A DNA stretch of 64,000 nt from Paenibacillus dakarensis (GTDB taxonomy: Bacteria; Bacillota; Bacilli; Paenibacillales; Paenibacillaceae), in NCBI RefSeq assembly GCF_001373415.1, contig NZ_CDSE01000020.1, forward strand, positions 20,144-84,143, given 5' to 3'. This document shows positions 1-8,020 of this stretch, piece after piece; position 1 is the first letter of the stretch, and each line of letters opens with the position of its first letter. A program made the translations under genes and the position numbers. The notes beneath the pieces were generated by a model. That model saw only the letters and a list, made by a program, of their open reading frames with translations. It did no database searches and was not told where the DNA came from.

Positions 1-258
1 AATGCTAAGGCCATCGTGGACAAAAGCGGAATAGGCTGCGAACCTGCATCAGCGGCTACCGTAGCAGGATTAAAAAAATTAATCTCTCAAAATGTTATAG
101 ATAAAGATGAAACCGCAGTTTGCATTTTAACGGGTAATCTTTTAAAAGATACTGACGCACTAAATTACTATCACTTTACCAATCCTCAAAATGCCGAGTA
201 TTCAAATCAAATTTTGACTGCCGAGCTCACCCTTGAAGGCATAGAATCGTATCTATAG
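1..258 (+). CDS. thrC: Threonine synthase, C-terminal fragment (cut by window edge)
   Basis: The frame is open from base 1, so only the last 85 residues are in the window. They carry the threonine synthase C-terminal pattern 'GIGCEPASAA' and 'CILTGNLLKD'. The enzyme is PLP-dependent and converts O-phosphohomoserine to threonine in the cytoplasm. The GTG near position 16 is internal and not the true start, because the family motif already runs through the preceding codons. A hairpin terminator follows 12 bases after the stop. The assignment rests on these motifs; the catalytic lysine lies outside the window. Confidence 0.85.
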   Translation, partial: NAKAIVDKSGIGCEPASAATVAGLKKLISQNVIDKDETAVCILTGNLLKDTDALNYYHFTNPQNAEYSNQILTAELTLEGIESYL

Positions 259-270
259 AAAAAACCGAGG

Positions 271-296
271 AAAACAGGTGTTAGACACCTGTTTTT
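271..296. terminator. Bidirectional intrinsic terminator after thrC
   Basis: An 11-bp stem (AAAACAGGTGT / ACACCTGTTTT) with a 3-base loop has T-runs on both strands. It sits between the thrC stop and the convergent gene on the minus strand, so it can end both transcripts. Confidence 0.8.
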
Positions 297-1504
297 CACT
301 CGGCTGATTCATCCGTGGTCGCAAGGATCGAAATCGCCTCACATCCATTGAATATCGCAAACCTTTTGAAACAATCATCCAAAGCTGTCTGCAGCTTCTT
401 TGTTGGCTTCACACCTTCCTCATACCAAATGTTTTTAACGACAAGTGTCCCGGTTTTTCGCTCTGCGATTACCTCGACGCGCCCAATGAAGCTCTCTCCG
501 CATAATAGAGGCAGAACATAATGCCCGAATTTCCGTTTGTTAACCGGCGTGTAAATCTCCCAGGTGTAATCAAATCCAAATAATGCCTTAATAATCTTTC
601 TGTCCCACATCATATTGTCCAGGGGGGCGATCAACTCGCAGCGAAATTTCGGCACTGGATTGTTAAGGACCGCCTCTATAAGCGGCAAGTCTTCAGTGCA
701 GCAGTAGAGTATATCCTTCACTTGATCCACGGTAACTGCAGCAATCTTACCTTCGTCCAGCAATTGTCGGAAGACCTCGCTGCGCTGCTGCGTCTTCATT
801 CCCCATATGTTCAGCCAAGCATCGGAAGCACGGTTCCATAACAGACCAATTGCACCAATTCTGCGGAGTACCCGCCATTTCTGATGCTCTACTTCGTCAG
901 GCAGCGGCTCTGTAGTATTCAGCAAGCTTTCCTGTATGTACTTCCCGGCGATATCATAATATTTTCGCGTACCTTTCTTGTGATGGATAATCAATTCACC
1001 TGTCGAATACATCTGTTCCAGGACCGAACGGGTTGTATTGTTTCCACCGCTCCAATGAATGGCCGATCGCCAAGAGAAATCCGCATCCAATTTTAAATCA
1101 TCTGAACTTATCGCACCGTGAGTTTCGATGTGAGTCCGTACTTGCTCTGTCAAAGCTTGCATCTCAGGATAGTGCTCTGCATGCTGCCTCGCGGCCTGTC
1201 TGTACCGCTCAAAATACGGCCAATCCTCGGCAGCGATAATAGACATAACTTTGTCAGGATAATCGACTAACCTTCTATCTTTATACAGCAGCTCTTCGAG
1301 CATTCCCTTGGTAAATCCCTTCACTCGCGATTGCAGCACCAATTCGGCATTTTTTCCGCATACATTGATGGGATCGTATTGAATACAGCCTGCCTGTCGA
1401 ACAAAATCCAATATGCCCTGTTTTCCTATAAACTTGTATTCACCCAGGAGACCGTGCTTCAACAACATAAATTGCCGCGCTTGGCGGATGGTTAGTTTGA
1501 TCAT
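296..1504 (-). CDS. YcaQ/AlkX-like winged-helix DNA glycosylase
   Basis: About 400 residues with the layout of the HTH_42 / YcaQ family, which includes AlkZ and E. coli YcaQ (AlkX). These are DNA glycosylases that unhook interstrand crosslinks or remove bulky alkylated bases. Near residue 42 the sequence reads IQYDPINV. This matches the Q-x-D catalytic motif of the AlkX branch rather than the Q-x-Q of AlkZ. The ATG at 1504 is preferred over the GTG two codons upstream because AGGGTG precedes it at suitable spacing. It stands alone, convergent with thrC and divergent from a methyltransferase. Family assignment is fairly secure; the lesion repaired is inferred. Confidence 0.75.
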   Translation of the reverse strand: MIKLTIRQARQFMLLKHGLLGEYKFIGKQGILDFVRQAGCIQYDPINVCGKNAELVLQSRVKGFTKGMLEELLYKDRRLVDYPDKVMSIIAAEDWPYFERYRQAARQHAEHYPEMQALTEQVRTHIETHGAISSDDLKLDADFSWRSAIHWSGGNNTTRSVLEQMYSTGELIIHHKKGTRKYYDIAGKYIQESLLNTTEPLPDEVEHQKWRVLRRIGAIGLLWNRASDAWLNIWGMKTQQRSEVFRQLLDEGKIAAVTVDQVKDILYCCTEDLPLIEAVLNNPVPKFRCELIAPLDNMMWDRKIIKALFGFDYTWEIYTPVNKRKFGHYVLPLLCGESFIGRVEVIAERKTGTLVVKNIWYEEGVKPTKKLQTALDDCFKRFAIFNGCEAISILATTDESAE

Positions 1505-1634
1505 TTGCACACCCTGTTCTTTTTTTATAGCTTGATTATACTAAATTGTTCCATTGACCGAAACTATTCTAAAACCTATAATTGGATTAATTTTACATAG
1601 AAGGTGCGTACTTCTGCACGGAGGGAGTAAGTGT

Positions 1635-2402
1635 ATGTCGTTTAGTTATTACGGTGAACTGTGCACTGAGGTCTACGACCACACCAAGAAAATCGGGCAA
1701 TCCTTAAGCGGTGATTTAGAATATTATCAAGATAAGCTGAAACATTGTAAGGGACGGATTCTTGAGGCAATGGTTGGCTCCGGAAGAATAATCATTCCAC
1801 TCCTTGAATCAGGCCTTATTGTGGATGGAGCTGACTACTCCTCTGAAATGCTGGCTTCTTGCCGGCAACATTGTGAAGATCGTGGGCTTACAGCCCATTT
1901 ATACGAATCTAGTCTGCAGGAGCTTTCCCTGCCCCACAAATATGAAGCAATCATTATTCCGGGTGGATCATTTTTATTGATCGAAGACCGGCAAGACTCT
2001 CTAAAAGCCTTAAAGCGACTTTATGAGCATCTTCAACCCGGTGGGCGGCTGATCCTCGATCTTTTCCTGCCTGACAGTAATTTTGATGTTGGTAAGTTCG
2101 TAGAAACATCAACCTTCAATTTACCGAATGGCGATACAATCACAATGGAAAATAAGCTAGTAGAAGCTGATTTATTCAACCAGTATAAAGTCTCACATTT
2201 AAAATATGAAAAGTGGCGGAACGGAAAGCTTATTCAAACCGAATTGCAGCGTTTCGCATTACGTTGGTACGGTGTGCAGGAGTTCAAGCTGGTTTTAGAA
2301 AGCATCGGATTTTCGGATGTAATTGTGTCTGCCGATTATATTTCCGGACAAGAACCAAGTAACGGGACGCAAATATTTGTGTATGAAGCCGTACGGAAAT
2401 AA
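1635..2402 (+). CDS. Class I SAM-dependent methyltransferase
   Basis: 255 residues starting at an ATG behind GGAGGG. The frame is open 27 codons further upstream, but that part lacks a ribosome binding site. The glycine-rich SAM motif ('RILEAMVGSGRIIIPLLESG'), 'VDGADYSSEML', 'AIIIPGGSF' and 'LQPGGRLILDLF' give the Rossmann-type methyltransferase pattern. The substrate is not evident. A 143-bp diverged copy of its 3' end lies at 4742-4884, on the other side of the protease gene, so a second methyltransferase gene once stood there. Confidence 0.75.
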   Translation: MSFSYYGELCTEVYDHTKKIGQSLSGDLEYYQDKLKHCKGRILEAMVGSGRIIIPLLESGLIVDGADYSSEMLASCRQHCEDRGLTAHLYESSLQELSLPHKYEAIIIPGGSFLLIEDRQDSLKALKRLYEHLQPGGRLILDLFLPDSNFDVGKFVETSTFNLPNGDTITMENKLVEADLFNQYKVSHLKYEKWRNGKLIQTELQRFALRWYGVQEFKLVLESIGFSDVIVSADYISGQEPSNGTQIFVYEAVRK

Positions 2403-2410
2403 GACAAAGA

Positions 2411-2436
2411 GGGGCGAGCCTAATTAGGCTCGCCCC
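2411..2436. terminator. Strong hairpin between methyltransferase and SLH module
   Basis: A perfect 10-bp GC-rich stem (GGGGCGAGCC / GGCTCGCCCC) with a 6-base loop lies between convergent genes. On the minus strand it is followed by CTCTTTGTCTT, so it can terminate the protease/SLH transcript. It may also end the methyltransferase transcript. Confidence 0.7.
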
Positions 2437-2471
2437 ATCGTATGTCTGAAGGAACTGTGTCCGCTTGGGAA

Positions 2472-3023
2472 TTAACGACGGATCGGCGGAAGATCGTTCG
2501 GATTGGACCGCTCGGATGGTCTTTCGAGAAGACCGCCAATGCCATATTCGGAAAGGTTCTTGACGAACTTAACTGCTTCCGCTCGAGTCAATGCCTTATC
2601 GCCTTTAAAACTCTCAATAGTTACTTCATTCGGATTCGAACCTGCCGCGATGCCAAAAGCAAGCAGATAGTGAATCGCATCGTTACCACTGAAATTAACA
2701 CCCTCGGAAGAAGATATCAGTTCAGCAACTTGTTTACGAAGAATTACTTTTTTTCTAGAAGCCATATCGCTGTAGCTTTTCACAGGATACCTCAGCTCTC
2801 TGGCTCGCTTGTAATATGCTTCTGTCCAATTTTCACCCTTAGAAGAGGATAGGGTCGGCTCGTACACTCGAACCATCATTTTTAAGAACTCGGCTTCGGT
2901 TACTTTTTGGTTTGGTTTGAATGTACCATCCTTATAACCGTTAATAACCCCTTTTGAAATGCCCCAATCCACCGATGCTTCATACCAAGCACCTTTTTTT
3001 ACATCTTTAAATTTAAGCTTGTT
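2472..3023 (-). CDS. SLH-domain module in the -1 frame of the upstream protease gene
   Basis: The frame is open from 3023 to the stop at 2472. It begins with the typical SLH opening 'FKDVKKGAWYEASVDWGI' and contains about three SLH-type repeats, of which the last two are degenerate. SLH repeats bind pyruvylated secondary cell-wall polymers and hold proteins on the surface. There is no signal peptide and no ribosome binding site before the first usable start (GTG at 2972), so independent translation is unlikely. The module reads as the C-terminal anchor of the S8 protease just upstream, displaced by -1. This could be a mutation or programmed frameshifting at 3005-3014. Confidence 0.65.
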   Translation of the reverse strand, partial: NKLKFKDVKKGAWYEASVDWGISKGVINGYKDGTFKPNQKVTEAEFLKMMVRVYEPTLSSSKGENWTEAYYKRARELRYPVKSYSDMASRKKVILRKQVAELISSSEGVNFSGNDAIHYLLAFGIAAGSNPNEVTIESFKGDKALTRAEAVKFVKNLSEYGIGGLLERPSERSNPNDLPPIRR

Positions 3024-4501
3024 CTAGCAGCCGCAGCGCCCGCACCCGTTATTTCGGTAACCGCTGTACCGATAGATTCGTTACCTCCAGCATCAACGGA
3101 TTTAACCGCAATGGTGTATGGCGAATTCGGCAGCAATTTATTTAGCGTAAAAGATTCCTCTGCCGTAGATCCTAATTTTACATCATTCACATAGATGTTA
3201 TTCATAGCGAAGTCAGTGTCAATCGGGTTTGTCCACGAAAGAGAAATCGAATTTTCAGTTTTACCCGTTACATGAATATTGGTTACATTGGCTGGTGCCT
3301 CCATGTCTTTATTGAAGGTAAGCGAACCAAAACCAAACTCTGTGTCACGACCGGGTGTTCCAATATCTACAGCATACCTCTTGACTTCTTCACGTAATTC
3401 TTTGTTGGTCATCAAAGGTCTTTGCTGTTTCAACAAAGCAATCATACCTGTAACATGCGGGGCCGCTTGGGACGTGCCGTTTGCTATCGCATAACCGCTG
3501 CCCGTACCATCTTTCTTTACGAAAGTCGAGACTACACCTACGCCCGGAGCCGCTAATTCAACCTCTGGACCTACGGAAGAGAAAACCCCTCGCACATTCT
3601 TTTCATCCACGGCCGCAACTGCAATAACGCTATCGTATTTTGCTGGATAGTTTACAGTATAAGTGCTCGTTGGAATCGGAACCTTATTTTTATCTGTTTG
3701 ACTATTACCTGCGGAACCAACCACGACAATTCCGGCGTTATACGCACGATCAACCATTTCATGAAGTGCAGCAGAATCCTCATCTGTACCAAGCGAGATG
3801 TTGATAACGTCCATTTCGTTTACGATGGCCCACTCGATTCCTTCCAACACATCCTGAAGAGTACCATCTCCATTTTGATCCATTGATTTTACAGCGTATA
3901 GCTGTACATCAGGTGCGATTCCTACTAAACCACTATTGTTGTTTTTTGCGGAAATAATTCCCGCGACATGTGTTCCATGTCCATTATCGTCGTTAAAGCT
4001 GGTGGTGTATTCAACCGTCGAAATACCGCCTGCAATTGATAATTCATTGTGTGCAAAAATACCAGAATCGATTACAGCTACTTTTACTCCTGCCCCTGTA
4101 ATACCCTTCCTCCACATTTTCGCAGGTTGAATGGCTTGGAAGTTCCATTGAGATTGCTCTAGTGGAGTGCCCGGTGGAAGGACAGCAGTAACTTTAAAAT
4201 CTTCGCCGGTAATTCGGAATGAGATGTTCCGCTCTACATACTCGATGTTTGGATCGGTCAGCAGCTTACGCAAATCGCTGTTCGTCACTGTTGCAGATAC
4301 GGCGGGAATGGTATCAAATTCGTGTTGAACTTCAACACTTTTGTCTAATACCCTTTCCTTTCCCTTTTCATTCTTGTACACAACGATTACTTCTTGCTCA
4401 ATGTCCGCCTGACTATCACTTGCTTGTACCAATCCTGCATTTAGGAGAATGGACAAAGAAAGTGTGACTGCTGTTACACTTCGAGCTAGCTTTCTTCCCA
4501 T
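2999..4501 (-). CDS. Secreted subtilisin-like (S8) serine protease with I9 propeptide and FnIII domain
   Basis: 500 residues behind AAGAGGGG. An N-terminal signal peptide (about 1-27, ending VQA) is followed by an inhibitor_I9 propeptide (about 36-98). The S8 catalytic domain has Asp145 (AVIDSG), His175 (GHGTHVAG), oxyanion Asn266 (SAGN) and Ser344 (NGTSQAAP), and a fibronectin type III domain spans about 403-485. All catalytic residues are present. The zero-frame stop follows immediately on an Ala-rich linker, and the SLH anchor continues in the -1 frame. As written, the product would be secreted without an anchor; with a -1 shift it would be about 670 residues and cell-wall bound. Confidence 0.9.
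   Translation of the reverse strand: MGRKLARSVTAVTLSLSILLNAGLVQASDSQADIEQEVIVVYKNEKGKERVLDKSVEVQHEFDTIPAVSATVTNSDLRKLLTDPNIEYVERNISFRITGEDFKVTAVLPPGTPLEQSQWNFQAIQPAKMWRKGITGAGVKVAVIDSGIFAHNELSIAGGISTVEYTTSFNDDNGHGTHVAGIISAKNNNSGLVGIAPDVQLYAVKSMDQNGDGTLQDVLEGIEWAIVNEMDVINISLGTDEDSAALHEMVDRAYNAGIVVVGSAGNSQTDKNKVPIPTSTYTVNYPAKYDSVIAVAAVDEKNVRGVFSSVGPEVELAAPGVGVVSTFVKKDGTGSGYAIANGTSQAAPHVTGMIALLKQQRPLMTNKELREEVKRYAVDIGTPGRDTEFGFGSLTFNKDMEAPANVTNIHVTGKTENSISLSWTNPIDTDFAMNNIYVNDVKLGSTAEESFTLNKLLPNSPYTIAVKSVDAGGNESIGTAVTEITGAGAAAARTSLNLKM
3005..3014 (-). other. Candidate -1 ribosomal frameshift site
   Basis: On the minus strand the sequence is AAATTTAAAG, read in the protease frame as A-AAT-TTA-AAG. 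It contains two overlapping heptamers of the X-XXY-YYZ type, A-AAT-TTA (3008-3014) and T-TTA-AAG (3005-3011). Both are in register for a -1 shift. The -1 frame has a TAG at 3024-3026 and the zero frame stops at 2999-3001, so the shift must occur in the 22 bases between. No obvious downstream pseudoknot was seen by eye. Confidence 0.4.
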
Positions 4502-4528
4502 TGCTGTAAACCCCTCTTAAAGAAAATA

Positions 4529-4542
4529 AATAGTATACTATT
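4529..4542. promoter_or_regulatory. 14-bp palindrome in the protease promoter region
   Basis: AATAGTATACTATT is a perfect palindrome 28 bases upstream of the protease start. It contains a TATACT that could be the -10 element of the minus-strand promoter. It may be an operator overlapping the promoter or simply AT-rich promoter sequence. Confidence 0.35.
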
Positions 4543-4741
4543 AAAGTTTTAGACATATAGAGATATATCGGATAAATGAGAGGGGAATATTAGGGGCATT
4601 AAAACTTTAGACCTAAATTTTTACACCGATTTTTTGATGAAATTTTTACATATTTACTATACAAAAGACCTATCTAACCGTTTTTAAATGCACATCTCAA
4701 ATTGCAACTTAGAATGAGAATCAAAATATTTATTCAGGGGA

Positions 4742-4884
4742 ATTACGTTGGTATGGCGTGGAAGAGTTCAAGCCGGTTTTAGAAAGCATCGGATTTTCGG
4801 ATGCAGTTGTATCTGCCGATTACATTTCCGGACAAGAACCAAGTAACGAGAAGTAAATATTTGTGTATGAAGCCGTACGAAAAT
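4742..4884 (+). pseudogene. 3' fragment of a second methyltransferase gene
   Basis: This stretch aligns closely, without gaps over most of its length, with the last 145 bases of the methyltransferase gene ending at 2402, up to the stop. Differences are mostly single substitutions. One converts the CAA codon near the end to TAA, so the reading frame is broken. Upstream of 4742 the similarity stops abruptly. It is a decayed, 5'-truncated copy. Confidence 0.8.
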
Positions 4885-4891
4885 AAAACAA

Positions 4892-4917
4892 AAAAGAGGG
4901 GCTTTCGCCCCTCTTTT
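4892..4917. terminator. Intrinsic terminator before the dihydrouridine synthase gene's 3' end
   Basis: A GAGGGGC/GCCCCTC stem with loop TTTC is flanked by A- and T-runs, so it can terminate in either direction. It ends the minus-strand dihydrouridine synthase transcript. Confidence 0.8.
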
Positions 4918-4939
4918 CATTTCAGCTTATATACCTCTA

Positions 4940-5914
4940 TCAGTCAGACTCATGCTCCCTGCTTTCAAACTCATCCAGCAGCGCCCGCACTTCACGGGTT
5001 GACTTTGTATTCATCAAGTTATTTCTTAACTCACTTGCTCCTCGAAATCCACGGACATATATTTTAAAGAATCGAGGAAGGGGGCTGAACGAACGCGGTT
5101 GAAGTGCCGAATATTTATCATGGAGATCCAGATGCAGCCGCAGCAAATCAAGCAATTCCTTACTGCTGTGCTCCTTCGGCTCCTTCTCAAAGGCAAATGG
5201 ATTATGAAAAATACCGCGCCCAATCATAATTCCATCCACACCGTACTGCTCAGCAAGCTTGAGACCGGTCTGGCGGTCAGGAATATCTCCGTTAATGGTC
5301 AAAAGTGTATCTGGTGCCACCTCATCCCGAAGCTTCTTAATCTCCGGGATCAGCTCCCAATGCGCATCTACTTTACTCATTTCATCTCTTGTTCGCAGAT
5401 GAATGGACAGGTTCACAATATCCTGCTTCAAAATATGAGTTAACCAGCCTCGCCATTCGTCAACGCTGCTGAAGCCCAGTCTTGTCTTGACACTGACGGG
5501 CAGTCCCCCGGCTTTTGCAGCCTGGATGAGTTCCGCAGCAATTTCGGGACGGCAGATCAGACCGCTTCCCTTCCCATTCTCCGCTACGTTCGCTACAGGA
5601 CAACCCATATTAATATCAATGCCCTTGAACCCTTCTTTCGCCATTCCGATGCTCATTTGACGAAAATATTCCGGTTTATCTCCCCAGATATGAGCTACAA
5701 CGGGCTGTTCATCCTCAGTAAAAGTCAAACGCCCGCGCACACTATGATTTCCCTCCGGGTGACAATAGCTCTCTGTATTCGCAAACTCCGTAAAGAAAAC
5801 ATCCGGTCTGCCTGCCTCACTAACAACATGGCGAAAAACAACATCCGTCACATCTTCCATAGGTGCCAGTATAAAAAAAGGACGTGGTAAATCACGCCAA
5901 AAATTCTCTGTCAT
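4940..5914 (-). CDS. tRNA-dihydrouridine synthase
   Basis: The 324-residue frame from the ATG at 5914 (behind AGAGAGG) has the Dus family pattern. It begins with the FMN-binding barrel motif '[12 protein letters not shown]', followed by '[10 protein letters not shown]' with the catalytic Cys, 'SVKTRLG', 'INGDI' and '[15 protein letters not shown]'. Dus enzymes reduce specific uridines of tRNA to dihydrouridine with FMN and NADPH. The frame is open 26 codons further upstream, but those codons show no family similarity. A broken paralogue fragment lies at 15894-16245. Confidence 0.9.
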   Translation of the reverse strand: MTENFWRDLPRPFFILAPMEDVTDVVFRHVVSEAGRPDVFFTEFANTESYCHPEGNHSVRGRLTFTEDEQPVVAHIWGDKPEYFRQMSIGMAKEGFKGIDINMGCPVANVAENGKGSGLICRPEIAAELIQAAKAGGLPVSVKTRLGFSSVDEWRGWLTHILKQDIVNLSIHLRTRDEMSKVDAHWELIPEIKKLRDEVAPDTLLTINGDIPDRQTGLKLAEQYGVDGIMIGRGIFHNPFAFEKEPKEHSSKELLDLLRLHLDLHDKYSALQPRSFSPLPRFFKIYVRGFRGASELRNNLMNTKSTREVRALLDEFESREHESD

Positions 5915-6099
5915 ATCAAAAACCTCTCTATACATATCGGGACAAATCCTTGTCCCGTAGAGGAGGAGCCCCCTCTTTACTATGTTCTTCAATTGATCTC
6001 CATTTTACTTATCCTTTTGATCAATATCAATAACCATCAGCTAAAATTTATGAATCGTAATATGCCTATTCAGGTGTCACCTTGATCATTCAGCTTTCT

Positions 6100-6561
6100 T
6101 CATCCTCTATTCTTTGGGCTTAATACATGCACGCCCTTCTCAGAAATATACCCGAATAAAGCACCCAGAATTAGTGCAGCAATGCTGCCGCTAACATTAA
6201 ATCCCGTAGCAAAAAATGTAGAAGATCCGATAAACGCCCCTGGAATAAACCCAAGCCATTTGAAACGCGACTGCAAGCACATGCCGCATGCACCAAGCGC
6301 TACAGCAACACCGAGACCTAGCGTCTCACCTAAGAACAGTTCGAATGCATTGGACATTTGAATCATGAGAAATCCCCAGATCACGCCGCTAATATTCGTA
6401 ATTAAGGTGGACTTCAACCCCTTACTTCCACCGCCGACAGCAAAAAAGGTCGACCATCCTAGAAAACCGGCAAAAGTTATAAGTTCGAGTGACATGCTTA
6501 ATGCCGCCCAAATCCCCGATAATATTCCCGTTACAATCCCTATCACTATCAATGATGACAT
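6100..6561 (-). CDS. DUF1097 family membrane protein
   Basis: 153 residues, almost entirely hydrophobic, with about five membrane segments. Glycine-rich stretches such as 'GFLGWSTFFAVGGG' and 'IPGAFIGSSTFFATG' are typical of DUF1097 (E. coli YcdZ-like) proteins. It starts at an ATG behind GGAGGATAACAG and is monocistronic. The function of the family is unknown. Confidence 0.7.
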   Translation of the reverse strand: MSSLIVIGIVTGILSGIWAALSMSLELITFAGFLGWSTFFAVGGGSKGLKSTLITNISGVIWGFLMIQMSNAFELFLGETLGLGVAVALGACGMCLQSRFKWLGFIPGAFIGSSTFFATGFNVSGSIAALILGALFGYISEKGVHVLSPKNRG

Positions 6562-6687
6562 CTGTTATCCTCCTGCTGCTTCAGCACATGAACCAAATCG
6601 AAAGGTTATGGCTGTATGTCTGTTATTAGCCTCCACAAATGTCATTTAATTATTCGATGAAAGCTGTATCTATGATGAACTTATTCT

Positions 6688-7209
6688 TCAAGAATAAGAT
6701 AACTTAATAACCCGCTTCGGAGAATTAACTTCCAACCCCTTGCTTGTATAATAATCCAAAGAGTTATCGTTACTTTCAAATTGCTGCAATCCTTCATCCG
6801 TCCAATAATTTTTATTAAAGGAGAACTCGAAATCCTCTGCTGTTTCATCGTCAGAGTTATATAATAAGTAAGGAATGCCAGAATTTGCGTCATTATTTGT
6901 TGAATCTACATTATACCATTTTCCGTCTAGTAGCACCTTATTCCATGCATGAGGTACGCTTCCGAGATAACCCGTTACGACAATGCTATCTAAGCCTGCC
7001 AAATCACTAAGCAGCTTGTATGTCGCCGCATAGCTTTCGCATACCCCAACTTTATTCACCATAATGCCATAAGCAGTAAAGGAATCATTATATTTTTTAT
7101 CTACCGTCCTAAAATGGTTTTTCTCCGCATTTTCCAAAGCTTCGTAATCATATTCTGTATAATCATTCAGGTAATAATTTAGATAGGCATCGCTAAAAAA
7201 GGGAAACAT
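6688..7209 (-). CDS. Transglutaminase-like domain protein, probably 5'-truncated
   Basis: 173 residues with a transglutaminase-like core: Cys57 (GVCESYA), His87 (PHAWNKV) and Asp102 (YNVDSTN) form the expected triad. Related Paenibacillus proteins are secreted and have an N-terminal signal and linker; here neither exists. The upstream sequence runs within 50 bases into a divergent gene, and the putative start has GAGGAA abutting the ATG with no spacing. It may be the 3' part of a longer gene cut by rearrangement, or a small cytoplasmic protein. The catalytic core itself looks intact. Confidence 0.6.
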   Translation of the reverse strand: MFPFFSDAYLNYYLNDYTEYDYEALENAEKNHFRTVDKKYNDSFTAYGIMVNKVGVCESYAATYKLLSDLAGLDSIVVTGYLGSVPHAWNKVLLDGKWYNVDSTNNDANSGIPYLLYNSDDETAEDFEFSFNKNYWTDEGLQQFESNDNSLDYYTSKGLEVNSPKRVIKLSYS

Positions 7210-7261
7210 TTCCTCGTCTATTATCGTTAATAATTTTAAAGATACTTAATGGAGGAATATT

Positions 7262-7912
7262 GTGAAACGTATAAACAAAATGGGCTTGATTAGCTTAATT
7301 TTAGCTGCCATGTCATTTAGCGCAGTAGGGTACGCTGCTTCAACATCACCAAAAATTTTCATTAACAGCAATGAAGTAAAAAGCATTAAACAACCCAAAA
7401 TTATTGATGGTACAGTATATGTCCCTATTCGATCCATCTCTGAAGGATTTGGAAATGAGATCACATGGGATAATAAGAGTAAAACGGTTTATGTGAATTC
7501 TGATCCTAGTTTCAAATCTGAAACGATCGATAAAGCTTCATGGATATTGCAAAAGAACATGATTACAAAATTTATTATGGGTTATTATGAAAGATTTAGT
7601 GAGGATGCTCTTAAGTGGGTTACTAATGATTTCACAACGGACATCTATACGGAGTTTCCTACGTCTGGATTTCAGGAAATGAATAGCATTATTGATTATG
7701 ATTTTGTTGATTATAAAGTCATCGATAATAAGGGGAGTACTAAATTCACAGTCAAGGTTGTAATACGTCCTTATGGTGAAGATTATAATGTTAAACAAGA
7801 GCTTTGGGAGTTTGTGGTCACTGATCGGATTAAATCAGCCAAAATTGTCCCAAAGTCCACTAAATACCTTGATCGTTATACTCCTATGCCGAATGTTACC
7901 TTTGGTGAATAG
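7262..7912 (+). CDS. Secreted protein with copper amine oxidase N-terminal (stalk) domain
   Basis: 216 residues from a GTG behind GGAGGA. A signal peptide (about 1-26) is followed by a Cu_amine_oxidN1 domain (about 30-85, 'IDGTVYVPIRSISEGFGNE', 'WDNKSKTVYVN'). This small domain is common at the N terminus of Paenibacillus extracellular proteins and is not itself an oxidase. The remaining 130 residues are not recognised. The gene is divergent from the transglutaminase-like gene, and a hairpin terminator follows. Confidence 0.7.
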   Translation: MKRINKMGLISLILAAMSFSAVGYAASTSPKIFINSNEVKSIKQPKIIDGTVYVPIRSISEGFGNEITWDNKSKTVYVNSDPSFKSETIDKASWILQKNMITKFIMGYYERFSEDALKWVTNDFTTDIYTEFPTSGFQEMNSIIDYDFVDYKVIDNKGSTKFTVKVVIRPYGEDYNVKQELWEFVVTDRIKSAKIVPKSTKYLDRYTPMPNVTFGE

Positions 7913-7952
7913 TTCAGAAAATGCCTGCACCTCTAACTTCAGATAAAGAAGA

Positions 7953-7976
7953 AAGCCCATCCTTAAAAGGTGGGCT
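7953..7976. terminator. Hairpin after the stalk-domain gene
   Basis: AAGCCCATCC / GGTGGGCTT forms a stem with one G-T pair, followed by a modest T-rich stretch. It lies between convergent genes and could serve both. Confidence 0.6.
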
Positions 7977-8020
7977 TAATTGTTATTCAGAGGCTGCAAT
8001 TATACCGTGCTGCTATATGG

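Noticed and set aside
1554..1634. In-frame extension of the methyltransferase upstream of 1635
   Set aside because: No ribosome binding site for the longer start; GGAGGG fits the ATG at 1635.
2472..2972. SLH module as an independent gene starting at GTG 2972
   Set aside because: No Shine-Dalgarno and no signal peptide; the SLH repeat already begins upstream of the GTG.
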